Source: Semisulcospira habei (lineage: Eukaryota > Mollusca > Gastropoda > Semisulcospiridae). From it: a stretch of DNA of 64,000 nt. The notes beneath the pieces are model-generated. The model saw only the letters and a program-made list of their open reading frames with translations. It was not told the DNA's origin and did not search any database. This document shows, in pieces, positions 12,483 through 24,101 of the stretch. Positions within the stretch are counted from its first letter, which is position 1, and the number at the start of each line of letters is the position of its first letter. The DNA lies in NCBI GenBank assembly GCA_036245525.1, contig BTPG01000004.1, positions 214,099,023-214,163,022 of the forward strand, given 5' to 3'. The translations under genes were made by a program, and so were the position numbers.

Positions 12483-13784
12483 TAAAGGAAATATTGCAAA
12501 CTGTTAACCCTCTACTGTCGCTTTACTTACATTAAATGAGCTTTTCTGTTGATCGATCCCATTTTTGTGAAAGCCATCAATGGAAGGGACATTACTCTGC
12601 ACAAAAGCGCATGTGATCATTAGCCCCGCGGTGACAAAGCTCATAGGCGCTGCAGTTTAACCAAATATAACCAAAGAATATCGCGGGGCATGTGTGGAGT
12701 TAGTTCCCGGGTTTGCGCACCCCCCCCCCCCCCTGGCCAAAAAGACTGTACAATTCTAGTTCGATGTCGCCTTCCCTCCCCCCCCCCTCCCCCCCCCCCC
12801 CCAAACATCATACCTGGGATAAGGAGTGGCAATGCGTTGTGCTGTCTGCTCAGTTGCCCCCTTGGGCGGTCTCTGCTTGGAGTGTTGGTCACAAAGCTAA
12901 TCTGGCCATAAACTATTTAGCCCCCACACACTACAGCAGGACATGGATTGACCAAGCTAATCTGGCACTACCCTTGAATAATCATGGTAGGTCCAACGAC
13001 GCCTCCAAAATTTGGCAAGTGCAGCCTCAGGGCTAAATGAGTTAACCCATCTCCTGTCATCCTTCTGTAACCCCCTTTGGTCTAAAAAGAACATCATTAG
13101 ACTGTGTGGCGGTTACTGGCTACTTGACCCACACAAAGGCTATCGTCTGTTGGACACATAGTTAAATGTGAGACTTCATCCATTCAGACGCACAACAGCG
13201 GGAGATGGATTGACCATAAATATTCAAGTAAAAGTGCACATTATCATACTAAATATGCATACCTTATCTTCAGCTCGCTAGGAAAACACAAGGAGACATG
13301 TACAGCTCACGTATTTTAATGTAAAATCCATCAGGTAAAATCCATAGTAAAGTAAAAGCAACACGGGCTGAAGTACGATCTCGCATCGGTAAAAGCAACA
13401 CCGACGGTCAAAGTCATTTAATAAACGCGATGATTGAAGTCTGTCTTATATTATTGACAGCCCGTATAGAGAGACAATCTTGGATCTCATTAATCTTGTT
13501 TTTTCACTTCAAGGGTAATCGACTTCTGTTCTACCTTGGGGTAGCCACGATCGGTGGTTAATTGAAATGAGGGAGTGTTGGGTTGTATTGGTACACGAAT
13601 GATGCATGAATACAGTTCAGAAACTCTAGCCAATGAGAAGACGGATTACAACTGAAGGCTATTCAGCCAATCACAGGCTAGAGTTCGTTCTGATCTGTAT
13701 CATGTGTACTACAGCACGAGAGTGACACGTGCAGTGCCCCTTTCATGAACTGGTTTTCGGTGTTTGAGACTATAATCTGTGTTC
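12483..13784. other. No gene recognised; poly-C blocks and a hairpin remnant
   Basis: Poly-C tracts lie at about 12718-12732 and 12778-12803. At 12946-13045 sits the right half of a hairpin repeat: CCAAGCTAATCTGGCACTAC, then CCCTTGAATAATCATGG, ending ATGAGTTAA. Its left arm is deleted. A shorter partial arm precedes it near 12895. Confidence 0.6.
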
Positions 13785-13990
13785 GTGTTAAACAGGTGGA
13801 TAATAGTGAAATTGCTCTGATTGGGAACCGAAAACAGCTTCGTGTTAAGCGAAATTTCGTGTTAAGCATTTCGTGTTATCAGTGAAATTTTAATACAGAA
13901 TAAGAAGGCCGTTGGCTGGGAATGCAAAAACGGTTCGTGTTAACCGGAAATTCATGTTAAGCGAGTTCGTGTTAACTGGACTCCACTGTA
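13785..13990 (-). mobile_element. Possible pogo/Tigger-like DNA element end
   Basis: The motif TTCGTGTTAA(G/C)C recurs at least four times between 13785 and 13980, and the block ends GGACTCCACTGTA. Read on the minus strand it starts TACAGTGGAGTCC, with repeated TTAACACGAA motifs near the end, as in Tc1/mariner-pogo-type elements with TA duplications. The other end is not identified, so the call is weak. Confidence 0.4.
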
Positions 13991-14023
13991 TGTCATAGTT
14001 CTTGACATACACTGACCTTTACA

Positions 14024-14092
14024 GTTCAAGGGTGGTGTCAAAATAGCGTGGCGCCTACAGGCGCCAAGCTATTCTGACACCACCCTTGAACT
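14024..14092. repeat. Palindromic TTAA-type repeat, central hairpin
   Basis: Left arm 14024-14055 (starting GTTCAAGGGTGGTGTC, ending GGCGCC), loop TACA, right arm 14060-14092. Pairing is nearly complete. It lies about 250 bp downstream of the zinc-finger stop codon. Confidence 0.9.
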
Positions 14093-14340
14093 ATGATAGT
14101 CAATTCAAATCATGTCACAGCATGTCAGGGTTCCATAGGGCTAAGGTTGCGCTATGGGGTAGTCACTTTAGATCCACTGGCTAACTATACACGTACACGT
14201 CAGAATTTAGGCCGACTTGTCATTTCTCCGACTTCTCCCTTTCTTGACAAAGTGGGCCCAATGAAGCAATGTCTTTCCAAACAGTTTGAATGTGGGAGAA
14301 ACGCTGCACGACAATCTGGACACGGGCATTATAAACGTGG

Positions 14341-16235
14341 CTATTGTCCCGTGTGGACAAGCATGTGTCTGTTCAAATGACCATTGTCCGCAAAACTAGC
14401 GTTGCATTCTGTACACTTAAGGGGCTTTTGGTCTGTGTGAATAATCATGTGTTTTTTCCAACTGCTAGTGTGGGCAAAGCATGCACCACATTCCGTACAC
14501 TTATGTGGCTTCTGGCCTGTGTGTGTAAGCATGTGTCTTTTCAAGTTGGATCGAAGAGTGAAACTAGCACCACATTCCATACAATCATGTGGCTTCTCAC
14601 CCATGTGTGTAAGCATGTGTCTTTTCAAATCACTCTCACGAGCAAAACTAGCGCCACATTCTAAACACTTATGTGGCCTCTGGCTTGTATGGGTAACCAT
14701 ATGTTTTTCCAAGCTCTCAGCCCCTTTAAAACTAGCTACACATTCAGTGCACTTATAAGGCTTCTGGCCTGTATGTGTAAGCATGTGTCTTTTCAAGGTG
14801 GTTCTGAGGGTGAAGCTGCCACCACATTCTGTACAATAATGCGACTTCTGCCCAATGTGCGTAAGCATGTGCCTTTTCAAATCGCTTTTTCGAGTGAAAC
14901 TAGCAAAACATTCTGTGCATGTATGTGGCCTTGGACCTGTGGTGTGTGTAGCCATATGTTTTTCCAAGCTAAGAGCCCCTTTAAAACTAGCACCACATTC
15001 TGTGCACTTATGGCCTGTATGTGTAAGCATGTGTCTTTTCAAGGTGGAGCTGAGTGAGAAGCTAGAGCCACATTCTGTACATGAATGTGGCTTCTGACTC
15101 ATGTGTGTAAGCATGTGTCGTTTCAAATCACTTTTTCGAACGAAACTAGAAAAACATTCTGTACATTTATGTGGCCTCTGGCTTGCGTGGGTAACCAAAT
15201 GTTTTTTCAAGCTGCCAGGCCCTTTAAAGCTAGCATCACATTCTGTACACTTGTGTGGCTTTGGACCTGTGTGTCTAAGCATGTGTCTTTTTAAGTTGGA
15301 TCTGTGTGTGAAACTAGCACCACATTCTGTACATACATGTGGCTTCTCCCCTATGTGTGTAAGCATGTGTCTTTTCAAATCACTTTCCCGAGCGAAACCA
15401 GAACCACACTCTGTGCACTTATGTGGCTTTTGGCCTATGTCTGTAAGCATGAAACTTGCATCACACTGTGTGCACTCATCTGGCTCATCTTGGTGAGTAC
15501 GTAAGTGTTGTTTTAAATGACGCGGACTCCAAAAAATTGCTTTGCAGTGCCCACACACCCATGTTCTCCCACTTGGTGTACCTGCTGAAGTCTGTACATC
15601 AATACATGCACTGTCAGCAGTAACAGTGTGAGGCTTCTGCCCTGTGTGAGTAGACATGTGTATTTTCAACTGACTGGACAAGTGAAAACTTGCATCACAC
15701 AACCCACATACAAATGGCATCTGGCTCTCCTGAATAAGACTTTCTGTGGACGAAGGTTTTGGTTCTGGTGATGAAGTTCTATCTTCAAACCACACAGATA
15801 ACCCAAAGTCGCAGTCCATATCACTGACACCAGCAGACACAGAGTTAGACATATTACTCTTAACTATGGGCACAGATTTAGATGCTAAATTTATGTCAGA
15901 GTCTATTTTAACCCCAGACTCTGTGCTGGTCCCAGCTTCTAGCCGGACACCAGGTTCGACCTTGATAGCTGGCTCCAGTTTGACTTGTGCCTGTTGGACA
16001 GGACTGTCTCTCTCCACGACAGTAGTGTTGGCTGTGTCTTCACTAGTAGTGGTGTCTTCACTAGTAGTGGTGTCTGTGTCTTGAAAAATTTTGTAGACTG
16101 TGTCTACACCAGTAGTGATGCCTGTGTCTTCACCAGCAGTGTTGACTGTGTCTTCACCAGTAGTGTTGTCTGTGTCTTCACCAGTCATTGGAGAGTCACG
16201 GTGTCTATCTGTCTCCAACAGTGGTGTTTCTGTTT
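14341..16235 (-). CDS. C2H2 zinc-finger protein, large C-terminal exon
   Basis: An open frame encodes a nuclear, probably DNA-binding, polyzinc-finger protein of at least 630 residues. Counting from the TTG codon at 16218, residues 1-70 are Thr/Asp/Glu-rich with repeated TTGEDT and TTSEDT units. Then comes a stretch with sumoylation-type motifs (VKLEPAIKVEPG). Fifteen complete C2H2 fingers and one broken finger follow to the TAG stop, joined by TGQKPH/TGEKPH-type linkers. Fingers 4 to 15 repeat in threes, for example RESDLKRHMLTH, RSNLKRHMLTH and KGxxSLxKHM. The third finger has lost its histidines: CTQCDASFMLT runs directly into DIGQKPH. The frame stays open upstream to a good splice acceptor (CAGCACTTACAG before 16235), so the true start is probably in an upstream exon I cannot find; an internal ATG lies near 16188. 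No KRAB, SCAN or BTB domain is visible. The regulated targets are unknown. Confidence 0.85.
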
Positions 16236-16410
16236 CTGTAAGTGCTGGACAGAAAATTCAGCAGCACATAATGACATAAACGCAGAAGTATAACTAATGG
16301 TCACATTGTAACACAAATATACAAGGATCTAGTCAACAAAAAAAACTTTTTGCAAGATGTGCAAGCAGAGCATCAAGTAAGTCAGAAAAGTTATCAGAAA
16401 CATGGTCAGA

Positions 16411-16614
16411 TTAACTCTTTTCATCCTGATACACTATTGCTTAAAATACATTTCACTATGATAGTAAAGGGTGGTGCCATAATAGTTTAGCGCCTCAGGC
16501 GCCGAGCTATTCTGGCACCAGCCTTGAACTAATATGTTTGTACTATCTGTAGTGTAGCCCTCATAGAACAATAAACACATTTTAACAAATCACCTTCAGG
16601 ATGTAATGGGTCAA
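16411..16614. repeat. Palindromic TTAA-type repeat
   Basis: Left end TTAACTCTTTTCATCCTGAT. Central palindrome at about 16458-16535: AAAGGGTGGTGCCATAAT paired with TTCTGGCACCAGCCTT around GGCGCC-type cores. Right end GATGTAATGGGTCAA, with one change from TTAA. It lies just upstream of the zinc-finger exon, probably in its intron. Confidence 0.85.
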
Positions 16615-16883
16615 TATGAAATCACTGATACAAATTAGTGGTTATTGTTGCCATACGGTACTAGGGAGAAGGAAATGTTCTGGGACCCTAGTGGCTGTTT
16701 GGACTACAATCCAAGTGAAATCTGGGACTAGGAGCCTGAATGTTTGCCTGGTAACCAGAGGGCTTATTTGGGTGGGCATGTTGTGAAATATGCATGCAAC
16801 ATTTGGTCTGATGGGAACATGTCTCTGCTTTTCCCCGCAAGAAATCTCCTCCAAACAAGTGTATTCGGTCCTCCTTGTAGTAC
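16615..16883. other. No feature recognised
   Basis: Short stretch between two hairpin repeats. Open frames on the minus strand have no recognised similarity. Confidence 0.5.
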
Positions 16884-17050
16884 TTAACCCTTATCATTCG
16901 AAATATACCAGTGTTTGAAATAAGTTTGAATAAAATAGTTTAAGGGCAGTGCCAGAATAGCTTGGCACCTTTAGGTGCCAAGCTATTGTGGCACCACCCT
17001 TGAACTAAAGCCATTGGTCTATATCCTTATCTGTAAGTACTGTAATGTAG
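16884..17050. repeat. Palindromic TTAA-type repeat
   Basis: Left end TTAACCCTTATCATTCGAAA. Palindrome at about 16938-17008 with GGCACC-TTTA-GGTGCC at its centre; the arms include GTGCCAGAATAGCTT and AAGCTATTGTGGCAC. The core changes to GGCACC/GGTGCC on both arms. The right end is not resolved. Confidence 0.85.
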
Positions 17051-17350
17051 CTTGCATAATATATGGCAGTGTACAAAATAAGCTGGCACATGCACCCACC
17101 CTGGTCAACACGTTGAGGCGTGACAGAAAGCACATTTTCTAAGATCCACCCCTGAAGTGACAGAAATTTGTAACAAACTCACATCTTACCAAACTCTTCC
17201 TTTATCCAAGTTTCTCATCATCCTGTGCCACATTGATCCTCTATGTTTATTGTTTACATCCGCCGTCACCAATGGGTCATGGAACTGAGTGGCCTCAGTA
17301 GCGTCTGCAATCTGTCATGTTCTGACCAACATCCCCCACAAAAAGAAGTG

Positions 17351-17540
17351 TTAACCCTTTTCATCTTGATATGTTGTTGCTTGAAATAAGTCTAGCTATG
17401 ATAGTTGAAAGGTGATGCCAGAACAGCTAGGCGCCTGAGGTGCCAAGCTATTCTGGCACCACCCTTCAACTGAACTGGTTGCTCTATCGCCTAATCTTAA
17501 CACAGGACAATAAGCAATTAAACAAAAACGAGAAAGGCAA
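17351..17540. repeat. Palindromic TTAA-type repeat
   Basis: Left end TTAACCCTTTTCATCTTGAT. Palindrome at about 17404-17471 with GTTGAAAGGTGATGCCAG against CTGGCACCACCCTTCAAC; the outer GTTGAA/TTCAAC change is matched on both arms. The right end is unclear. Confidence 0.85.
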
Positions 17541-17639
17541 AGCTCTTAAGGCTCACGTCTATGACCGATCCACACATGTGTGACAATAAGTAAAGGGATG
17601 GACTCTACACCAACAAAATCCATGTTTTCTCAAATCAGT

Positions 17640-18480
17640 TTCACACATCTGTGAAACCCCCATGACTCTTGACCTTTGTGATCAGTTGACTAAATTAGTA
17701 ATGTATACATCGGAAGGTCTTATCATCAGCTACCTTTGTGCCAAATTGTATTGAAAAGTTTGCAAAAATGTTGATAATATTAGAATTCTATCCAAAATTG
17801 GCATTTTATACGCATTTGTCGACCTCTTGTGACCCTTGACCTTTTCCGAGGGGGGGGGGGGGGGGTCATCCAAATTAGTATGCATAGATAGGTCTTGCCA
17901 TCAGTACCTCTGTACTAAGTTTGGGTTTGTAGTTGTGAATAGTATTTGAGAAAAAAATAATTTCTTGTCAAAATGGCTATTTTTAACACATTCCTGAGCT
18001 CTTGTGACCCTTGACCTTTTTGAGGGCTCATCCAAATTAGTATGCAAAGACAGGTCTTACTGTCAGGTATCTCTGTACCAAGTTTGGGTTTGAAGTTGTA
18101 AATAGTATTTTTGAGAAAAAAAATCTTTTGTCAAAATATGGCTATTTGGACCTATTTCCTAAAGTCTTGTGACCCTTGGCCTTTCCGAGGGATCAACCAA
18201 ATTAGTGTGCGTATAAAGGTCTTACCATCAGGTGTCTTTGTACCAAGTTTAAGTTTGAAGTTGTGAATAGTATTTGAAAAAAAGTAAATTATGTCAAAAT
18301 ATAGCTATTTTTATATCCTGATCCCATGTGACCTTGACCTTTGTGAGAGGTCACTAAAATTGTTATGTTTAGAAAGGTCTTGCCACAAAGTTCCTTGGGA
18401 CAAGTTTGAAGACTGTAGCTTGAATAGTCTCAGAGAAAATGCCAACATTAAAGTTTACCACGGACAATGGCGCAGAACGA
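17640..18480 (-). repeat. Interspersed repeat with internal tandem units of about 160-170 bp
   Basis: Five related units begin with the motif TGACCCTTGACCTTT (or close forms) near 17660, 17830, 18002, 18169 and 18325. Each continues with CCAAATTAGTATGCA, AGGTCTTACCATCAGG, ACCAAGTTTGGGTTTGAAG and a poly-A or poly-T tract. The same family occurs at 40440-40875, 42239-42520 and 49197-49700 in the opposite orientation. The unit contains nuclear-receptor-like AAGGTCA half-sites. Confidence 0.85.
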
Positions 18481-18505
18481 CCACTTGCCCAGAACATACT
18501 TACTT

Positions 18506-19290
18506 TTACAATACAATACAATATAATACAATACAATACAATAATACTTTATTAATCCCTCAGGGGGAAATTCACTGTCTGCCCATACAACACATGGCAT
18601 CATCATTCACTCATAAACATAATTAAATAACCCATAACTCTCAATTAAAGAAATGAACTGTAACAGACGTATTGTTACCTTTGTAACACAATTGGCATTT
18701 CAAAACAAACAAACAAACAAACAAACAAAATATTAATAATACTAATAATACTGAAAGGGCTAGTACTAAGGAACTGAAGAATGTTGACCAACTATCTACT
18801 GATATTACTGTTGAAAAGGGTAACAGCCTGAGGGACAAAAGAGTTGGCATAACGTGATGTACGACTTTTGGGTACTCGAAGTCTGCCACTTCGTACGATA
18901 CGTATGCTGTCAAATTCATATCTAAGTGGATGTGTTTTGTCATCAAGAATGTCAGCCAATTTGTTCGTAATCCGTCTGTTGTACAGTGTGTCCAAATTAT
19001 CCTGTGCCCTACCAATCACCCCGCCCCCTTTCCGGATTACTTTGTTAAGGCGATCTTGGTCTCTTTTACATAAATTTCTCCGCCAGCACGTCAGTCCAAA
19101 AGTTAGAATGCCAACAATACTGGAGCAGTAAAACGTCTGTAAAAGCTGAGTGTTTACATGAAATGACCTGAGCTTTCTTAAACAGTAAAGACGGGTATGC
19201 GTTTTTTTCACAATAGCATCTGTGTTTTGTTTCCAGTTGAGCGCGTTGTCATGTTTGCTTTGCACATGAGCCCAAAAGCACCACCGAAAC
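18506..19290 (-). mobile_element. 5'-truncated LINE, reverse transcriptase C-terminus
   Basis: On the minus strand a frame of about 187 codons contains WKQNTDAIVKK, LRKLRSFHVNTQLLQTFYCS, LDTLYNRRI, DDKTHPLRYEFDSI and RVPKSRTSRYANSFVPQAV. These are the thumb/C-terminal motifs of CR1/L2/Rex-group LINEs. The 3' end reads TGAGGGATTAATAAAGTATT and finishes in a TATTG-type simple repeat at 18506-18545. The catalytic domain is missing. Confidence 0.8.
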
Positions 19291-19695
19291 GAGTAATAGT
19301 ATTTAAAGTATCCCATAATGCAATGCAAAGTACAGACAAATATCTTGTACCACAAACATTCTTTTCAATTCTTTTGCAACTGAGGAGAGTCAGGTCAGTG
19401 TTTGTACTGCCTGAGTTTGATCAGTGAAAGGTTAATTCTTCTGCAGTTGGTACAGTTTATTCATGTGCTTCCTATAAGGATCTTCAAAACCAGTTTTTTT
19501 TTTTTTAGAAGGCTATGGAATAGCCTCTTACCTATCGCTATCACCGTTACCCATACTCAGAACACGATAAGGGAACAAAAACCCTATCAGAACCACTTAA
19601 ATTTATGTGGTGACAAAAGCAGTTGTTTGTGATCTCAGAGAAAAAGGCTCATAAAACTTGCTCTTTTTTTCCCCAAATGAAACTCAGATTCAGAT

Positions 19696-19915
19696 TTAAC
19701 CTTTCATCTTGATACTATTGCTTAAAATTAATTTGACTATGACAGTCAAGGATGGTGCCAGAATAGCCTGGCGCCTGGGCCTGAGGTGCCAAGCTATTCT
19801 GGCACCACCCTTGGAACTAAAAGGGCTTCAAGATCTATCAGATGTCCTAATCTGTAATGTAGCTTTCATAAGCAATTTTTTTTTAGAAAATCAGCCTCAG
19901 GATGTAATGGGTTAA
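19696..19915. repeat. Palindromic TTAA-type repeat, complete copy
   Basis: Both ends are clear: TTAACCTTTCATCTTGATAC on the left and CAGGATGTAATGGGTTAA on the right. The central palindrome is at 19743-19817, with a longer loop (TGGGCCTGA) than other copies. Confidence 0.9.
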
Positions 19916-20015
19916 CCCATTACATCATGAGGCTTATTTTTTAAATTTTGCTTATTGTCCTATAAAGGCTTAACAGACTAGGAGATAAATCAACTGTGTT
20001 AGTTCAAGGGTGATG
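19912..20015. repeat. Truncated palindromic repeat sharing a TTAA with its neighbour
   Basis: Starts at the same TTAA (19912-19915) that ends the previous copy and runs TTAACCCATTACATCATGAG onward to GTTAGTTCAAGGGTGATGCC, where it breaks off inside the first arm. Confidence 0.85.
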
Positions 20016-20960
20016 CCATGGTTTGATGTGCTGGCATGCTCATTTGGGTGCTATCTACCGTAAACAACATTCCAAATGACTGTAGCAGCAGCCAATAATC
20101 AGTTTGACGCCGGTGAAATTCTACGATAATGTATTAACTGTCATTTCTGTACACTAAATTAATGCTCTGCGTTTCGCAGTGTGTTCGCGGTGGCTCAAAA
20201 AAGTCAAACGCTATCGCGTTTCGTAATTTCATGTTTATACAGGTGTAGGGTTCAAGGGGAATTTTATTATTATTTATTTTATTTAGACATTTCACCCAAT
20301 GACCACACTCTGTGTATCATGTATCATTATATAAACGGGAATCTATTTGCAGAAATCCATTGTAATTTGAAACGAACTGAACATGGCGTACTCACATCGC
20401 AGGAGAAAATTGTTGGTGGCCGGCGTCAAGGTGTTGGTGCACGGCTTAGACCTCAGTGTTCACTATCACGTAATTGTTTCCTGATGAAAACATGTCTAAA
20501 ATCATAATATAACTCAGTAATGAGTACACAAGTCTATGAAGCTGGAAAAACAATAAAATGTCAGAATAATGTTCACTTCGATAATCTGGATGAATCGACG
20601 TTTCCGCTAGCGCATGTGCACTGCCATTATAATCTACAAAAGGGAGACCGAAGTTTGGTTTCCGTGCTGTCCAGTCTCTAGTCATCTCCACTCATCCCTA
20701 ACTGTTCAGTCCCCTTCAGAACACCATCACTGACCAGCTGCTCATTTAGAGTGCACAAATTTAAGAGATAAAAATTCAAGATACCGTTTGTCTCAAATCT
20801 TGGCTACGAACTTGATTCCTTACCAACCCCACACTCATGCACAAGGGCCTGACGAGCGACAGCCGCTGACATACGACACGGTCTGGCAGTCATGGTCGAT
20901 CGTTGATTCAATACGATAGAGTGGTAGTATGAGTGTGACTGCTGAAATGCGAACATTTCC
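20016..20960. other. No gene recognised
   Basis: AT-rich sequence. The open frame at 20181-20507 shows no recognised domain. Confidence 0.5.
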
Positions 20961-22682
20961 AGGGGCGGATCTGTGTGTGTGTAATGGTTTCGTACCCCCC
21001 CCCCCCCCCCCCCAAAAAAAAAAAAAAAAAAAAAAAAAAAGATATATACATATATATATTTTTTTCATTCAATTCTGAGAATTCTGTGCTAATGCCACGG
21101 AATTCCAGGTTGGTAAGCTTGCATTGTGTCATCAGGACATCAGCTGTCCTTTTTGTGACTGCATCGCTCACCAGTTCTAGAACTGAAGGAGCGGGTAGTG
21201 GGAGAGAAGGAATGACAGACCTATCAAGCTTTACTAGATGAGGTGTTGCAGTGGAAGAAGACAGACTAATTTTGAAAAGGCAACACCTAGGCAATTTTGT
21301 GGTACAATTTCTAGAAGTGGTGAGTGATGCAATCACAAAAAGGACAGCTGATGTCCTGATGAAACACTGAATGCAAGCTTACCAGCCTGGAATTCCATGG
21401 CATTAGTACAGCCCGGCATTATCAGAATTGAATGAAAAATTACGTCCCTTTGAGCTAATCTGATTGAGTGCATTTTTTGGCTTTGGGCGACGTCTTTGTT
21501 AAAAGTAAAGAATAATTGTACCACAACATTGCCTAGGTGTTGTCTTTTCAAAATTAGTCTGTCTTCTTCCACTGCAACACCTCATAAAGCTTTAGGGATG
21601 CAATAAATATTCTTTACTTTTAACAAAGGCGTCACCCAAAGCCAAAAAATGCACTCAATCAGATTAGCTCCAAGGGATGTAATTTTTCATTAAATTCTGA
21701 GAATGCCGCTGTGCTAATGCCATGGAATTCCAGGCTGGTAAGCTTGCATTGTGTCATCAGGACATCAGCTGCCCTTTTTGTGACTGCATCGCTCACTAGT
21801 TCCAGAAAAGAGAGGGTAGTGGGAGAGAAGGAATGACAGACCTATCATTTTGAGCCTTCCACTGAACACCTACTTCATAAAGCAGTGGCGGGGACTACCC
21901 CCAGGCACCCCGCCATCCGTTGGAGAATATCCAGACACCCCCCCCCCCCCAAGGGGGGATGCTAGAAAATATTCCCAAACAGATATTGGACCTGCTAAGT
22001 AGATTTTAAGTTTTTGCCGCCTACGATCGGTTTCGCCCCAAGGTGGGGGGGGGGGGGAGGGGGGGGGGGGGGCTCTTCAGGTAGGCATACGGCCGTGTAA
22101 CCTGAAATTGCAAACACAACGCATGTACTAGAAGCTGCCTCCAGAATTTATTGGTAGCACCACCAGTAAAGCGCGGATTGCATCCCTAAAAGCTTTATGA
22201 GGTGTTAGTTGCAGTGGAAGAAGGCAGACTAATTTTGAAAAGGCAACATCTAGGCAATTTTGTGGTGCAATTAGTCTTTACTTTTAACTTATATATATAA
22301 CATATATATATTTAAACTGCTATAATAAAGTCCCTTTTTGGGGTGCCGTTTGCCCCCCCCCCCTCCCCCACTTCCACGGTTTTGATTTGTTGGAGAGTTT
22401 CAACACACACACACACACACGCTACCTCCTCCCGCCTTCCCCCCCCCCCCCTCCCTGTTTGTTCATTGGCGAGAGTATTCAGACTGACACTGACAAACCT
22501 TCTTCTCAACCCCCCACTCCCTACCCGGCCGCCGCTGTTTGCACATTTTACGGCCACTGGAAGAAGGTCTAGCGTCAGGGAGGCCTTTTGTGTCAGGCTG
22601 AAGGTCCCACTGAAACTCACAAAAACTTGGAAACCCCCCCCCCCCAGCCCCCCCCCCCCCCCAGGTAACTGATCCGCCCCTG
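20961..22682. repeat. Mosaic of inverted repeats bounded by CAGGGGCGGATC motifs
   Basis: The block opens with CAGGGGCGGATC (20961) and closes with its reverse complement GATCCGCCCCTG (to 22682). 21066-21175 is inverted at 21318-21438 and repeated in direct orientation from about 21690. 21246-21306 is inverted at 21508-21586 and appears again near 22205-22275. 21441-21523 is inverted at 21606-21690. A C15-A26 block lies at about 20994-21040, with poly-G at 22046-22071 and poly-C at 22354-22365 and 22440-22452. The ends suggest a hAT-like non-autonomous element, but no matching 8-bp duplication is visible. Confidence 0.75.
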
Positions 22683-23184
22683 ATCTCGTTCGCGAAAGAG
22701 GCGCCGAGATTCTCTCCTAGCGCCGACTGTAACTGACAGTCCGCCAGTCAAAACTACGACGGGCTTCTTCACACAAAGGAATGGCCGTTAAAAGTGGCAC
22801 AGTTGACCTGCGACCGAATTGATCAATGTTTAGGTTGTACACGATAGGTATATAGCTGTCCCTGTCCCCCATAACCCCAAACTAACAACAAACAGCAACC
22901 GATGAGTCACCACTGATTTGATTCCTAGCCGGCGTCAGCGCGCGGACTAAACCGGCCCAAGGTACACCTTCGAGACCCAACTGACGCGGCTTTACTGAAT
23001 TAAGTTACAATCATTTACTAAGCTAATGACATTATGTACTCTGGCTTCCCATACGCTGCACAGCGAAAAGGACGTTATCGTCATATGATCTCATACAGGG
23101 GCGGATCAGCTATCCCGAGGGGGAGGGGGTGGGGGGGGGAGGGATCCACGTTTTGTTTGGTACCTTCAACCTCAGTCATACTTA
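22683..23184. other. No gene recognised
   Basis: Non-coding. Another CAGGGGCGGATC motif sits near 23098, next to a G-rich tract. Confidence 0.5.
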
Positions 23185-24076
23185 CAATTACTAAAGTTTG
23201 GAGAAAGACTGGAGGAGTTCGTTAGCCAGCTTTGCATCATTTCAACTTCTTTAGTAAAAACTTAATTCTTTTCACAAAATAATTAAAACACTAAACACCT
23301 TTTCTTCTAGAGAAAGTCAGACAGTGGCGGTGACGTAAAAGGGGCAACTTTGTCACCACGCAGACACTGACATAATACTCTAAATATGACGTCATTCTCT
23401 CTCGCGTTCTCCGCTCTAGCGGGGCGCGAGGCTCTCTCCGATCTCTCTCATACACAAACATGCGCGCATCTCAGGAGGAATAGATCCTCATGAGCCCTCC
23501 AGGCGCATGAGGATCTATGCCTCTTGGAGATGTTTGGAGCGCACGCACTAACACGCACACACATACATCGACGCGCTTTCAGAAGAGCATGCAGGTGATC
23601 CGTGTACTTAGTATATCATGTAGCTAGGTAAAGTCAACCTGCTTTCACACAAATTATAGCAAGACTGAAATTGTACCGTGACCATTTTCTCAAGTCTATG
23701 AAGCGAAAGTGAAACTCATATCACGTACCGACGTGAGATGGCCTTAGTCGCCTGCTCGGCGTTAAACCCAAATAACTAAAACTAACATATCACGTAAAAT
23801 ATAACATTACGTAAAAACTAAAACTTACGTCATGACAAATGACGTTTGACAAATCAATGACGCGTATGTCTTGTGCCCCTTATAGAACTCACTGACGCAT
23901 TGGCAGATCTGCGAGACTTTTTCAGTATGAGCAAACGAATAAATTATAAATAATGTATTGTCATAATGTATTGTCTTTGGTATGAGATAATTCAACATCA
24001 GAATCAGGTCAAAAACAAAAGGTAAAGACCATTGACAGCGAGGACAGCTCTCGTATAGAAGGGACTTTGTGGGTTA
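23185..24076. repeat. Interspersed repeat, copy related to 40876-42238
   Basis: From GGAGAAAGACTGGAGGAG through GAGAAAGTCAGACAGTGGC, a CTCATGAG hairpin (23468-23529) and GCATGCAGGTGATCC to TATAGAAGGGACTTTGTGGG, this follows the right two-thirds of the 41-kb repeat at high identity. It lacks the SINE found there (empty site 23574-23585). It carries its own short insert at 23727-23785. A third, older relative is at 36720-37300. Confidence 0.85.
23727..23785 (+). mobile_element. 59-bp SINE-tail-like insert with 10-bp TSD
   Basis: CATATCACGT flanks the insert (23717-23726 and 23786-23795), while the 42-kb copy of the host repeat is uninterrupted here. The insert ends GGCGTTAAACCCAAATAAC and then AACTAA-type repeats, as do retroposed SINE 3' ends. 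Confidence 0.75.
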
Positions 24077-24101
24077 TGGTTGTTGTTTAATGTATAGTAT
24101 A

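Noticed and set aside
14344..15504. Overlapping plus-strand frames with repeated CKHVSFQ or CVSMCLFK
   Set aside because: They are antisense shadows of the zinc-finger array.
20961..22682. Single hAT element with 8-bp duplication
   Set aside because: The end motifs are inverted, but the flanking 8 bp do not match, so a single insertion is not shown.
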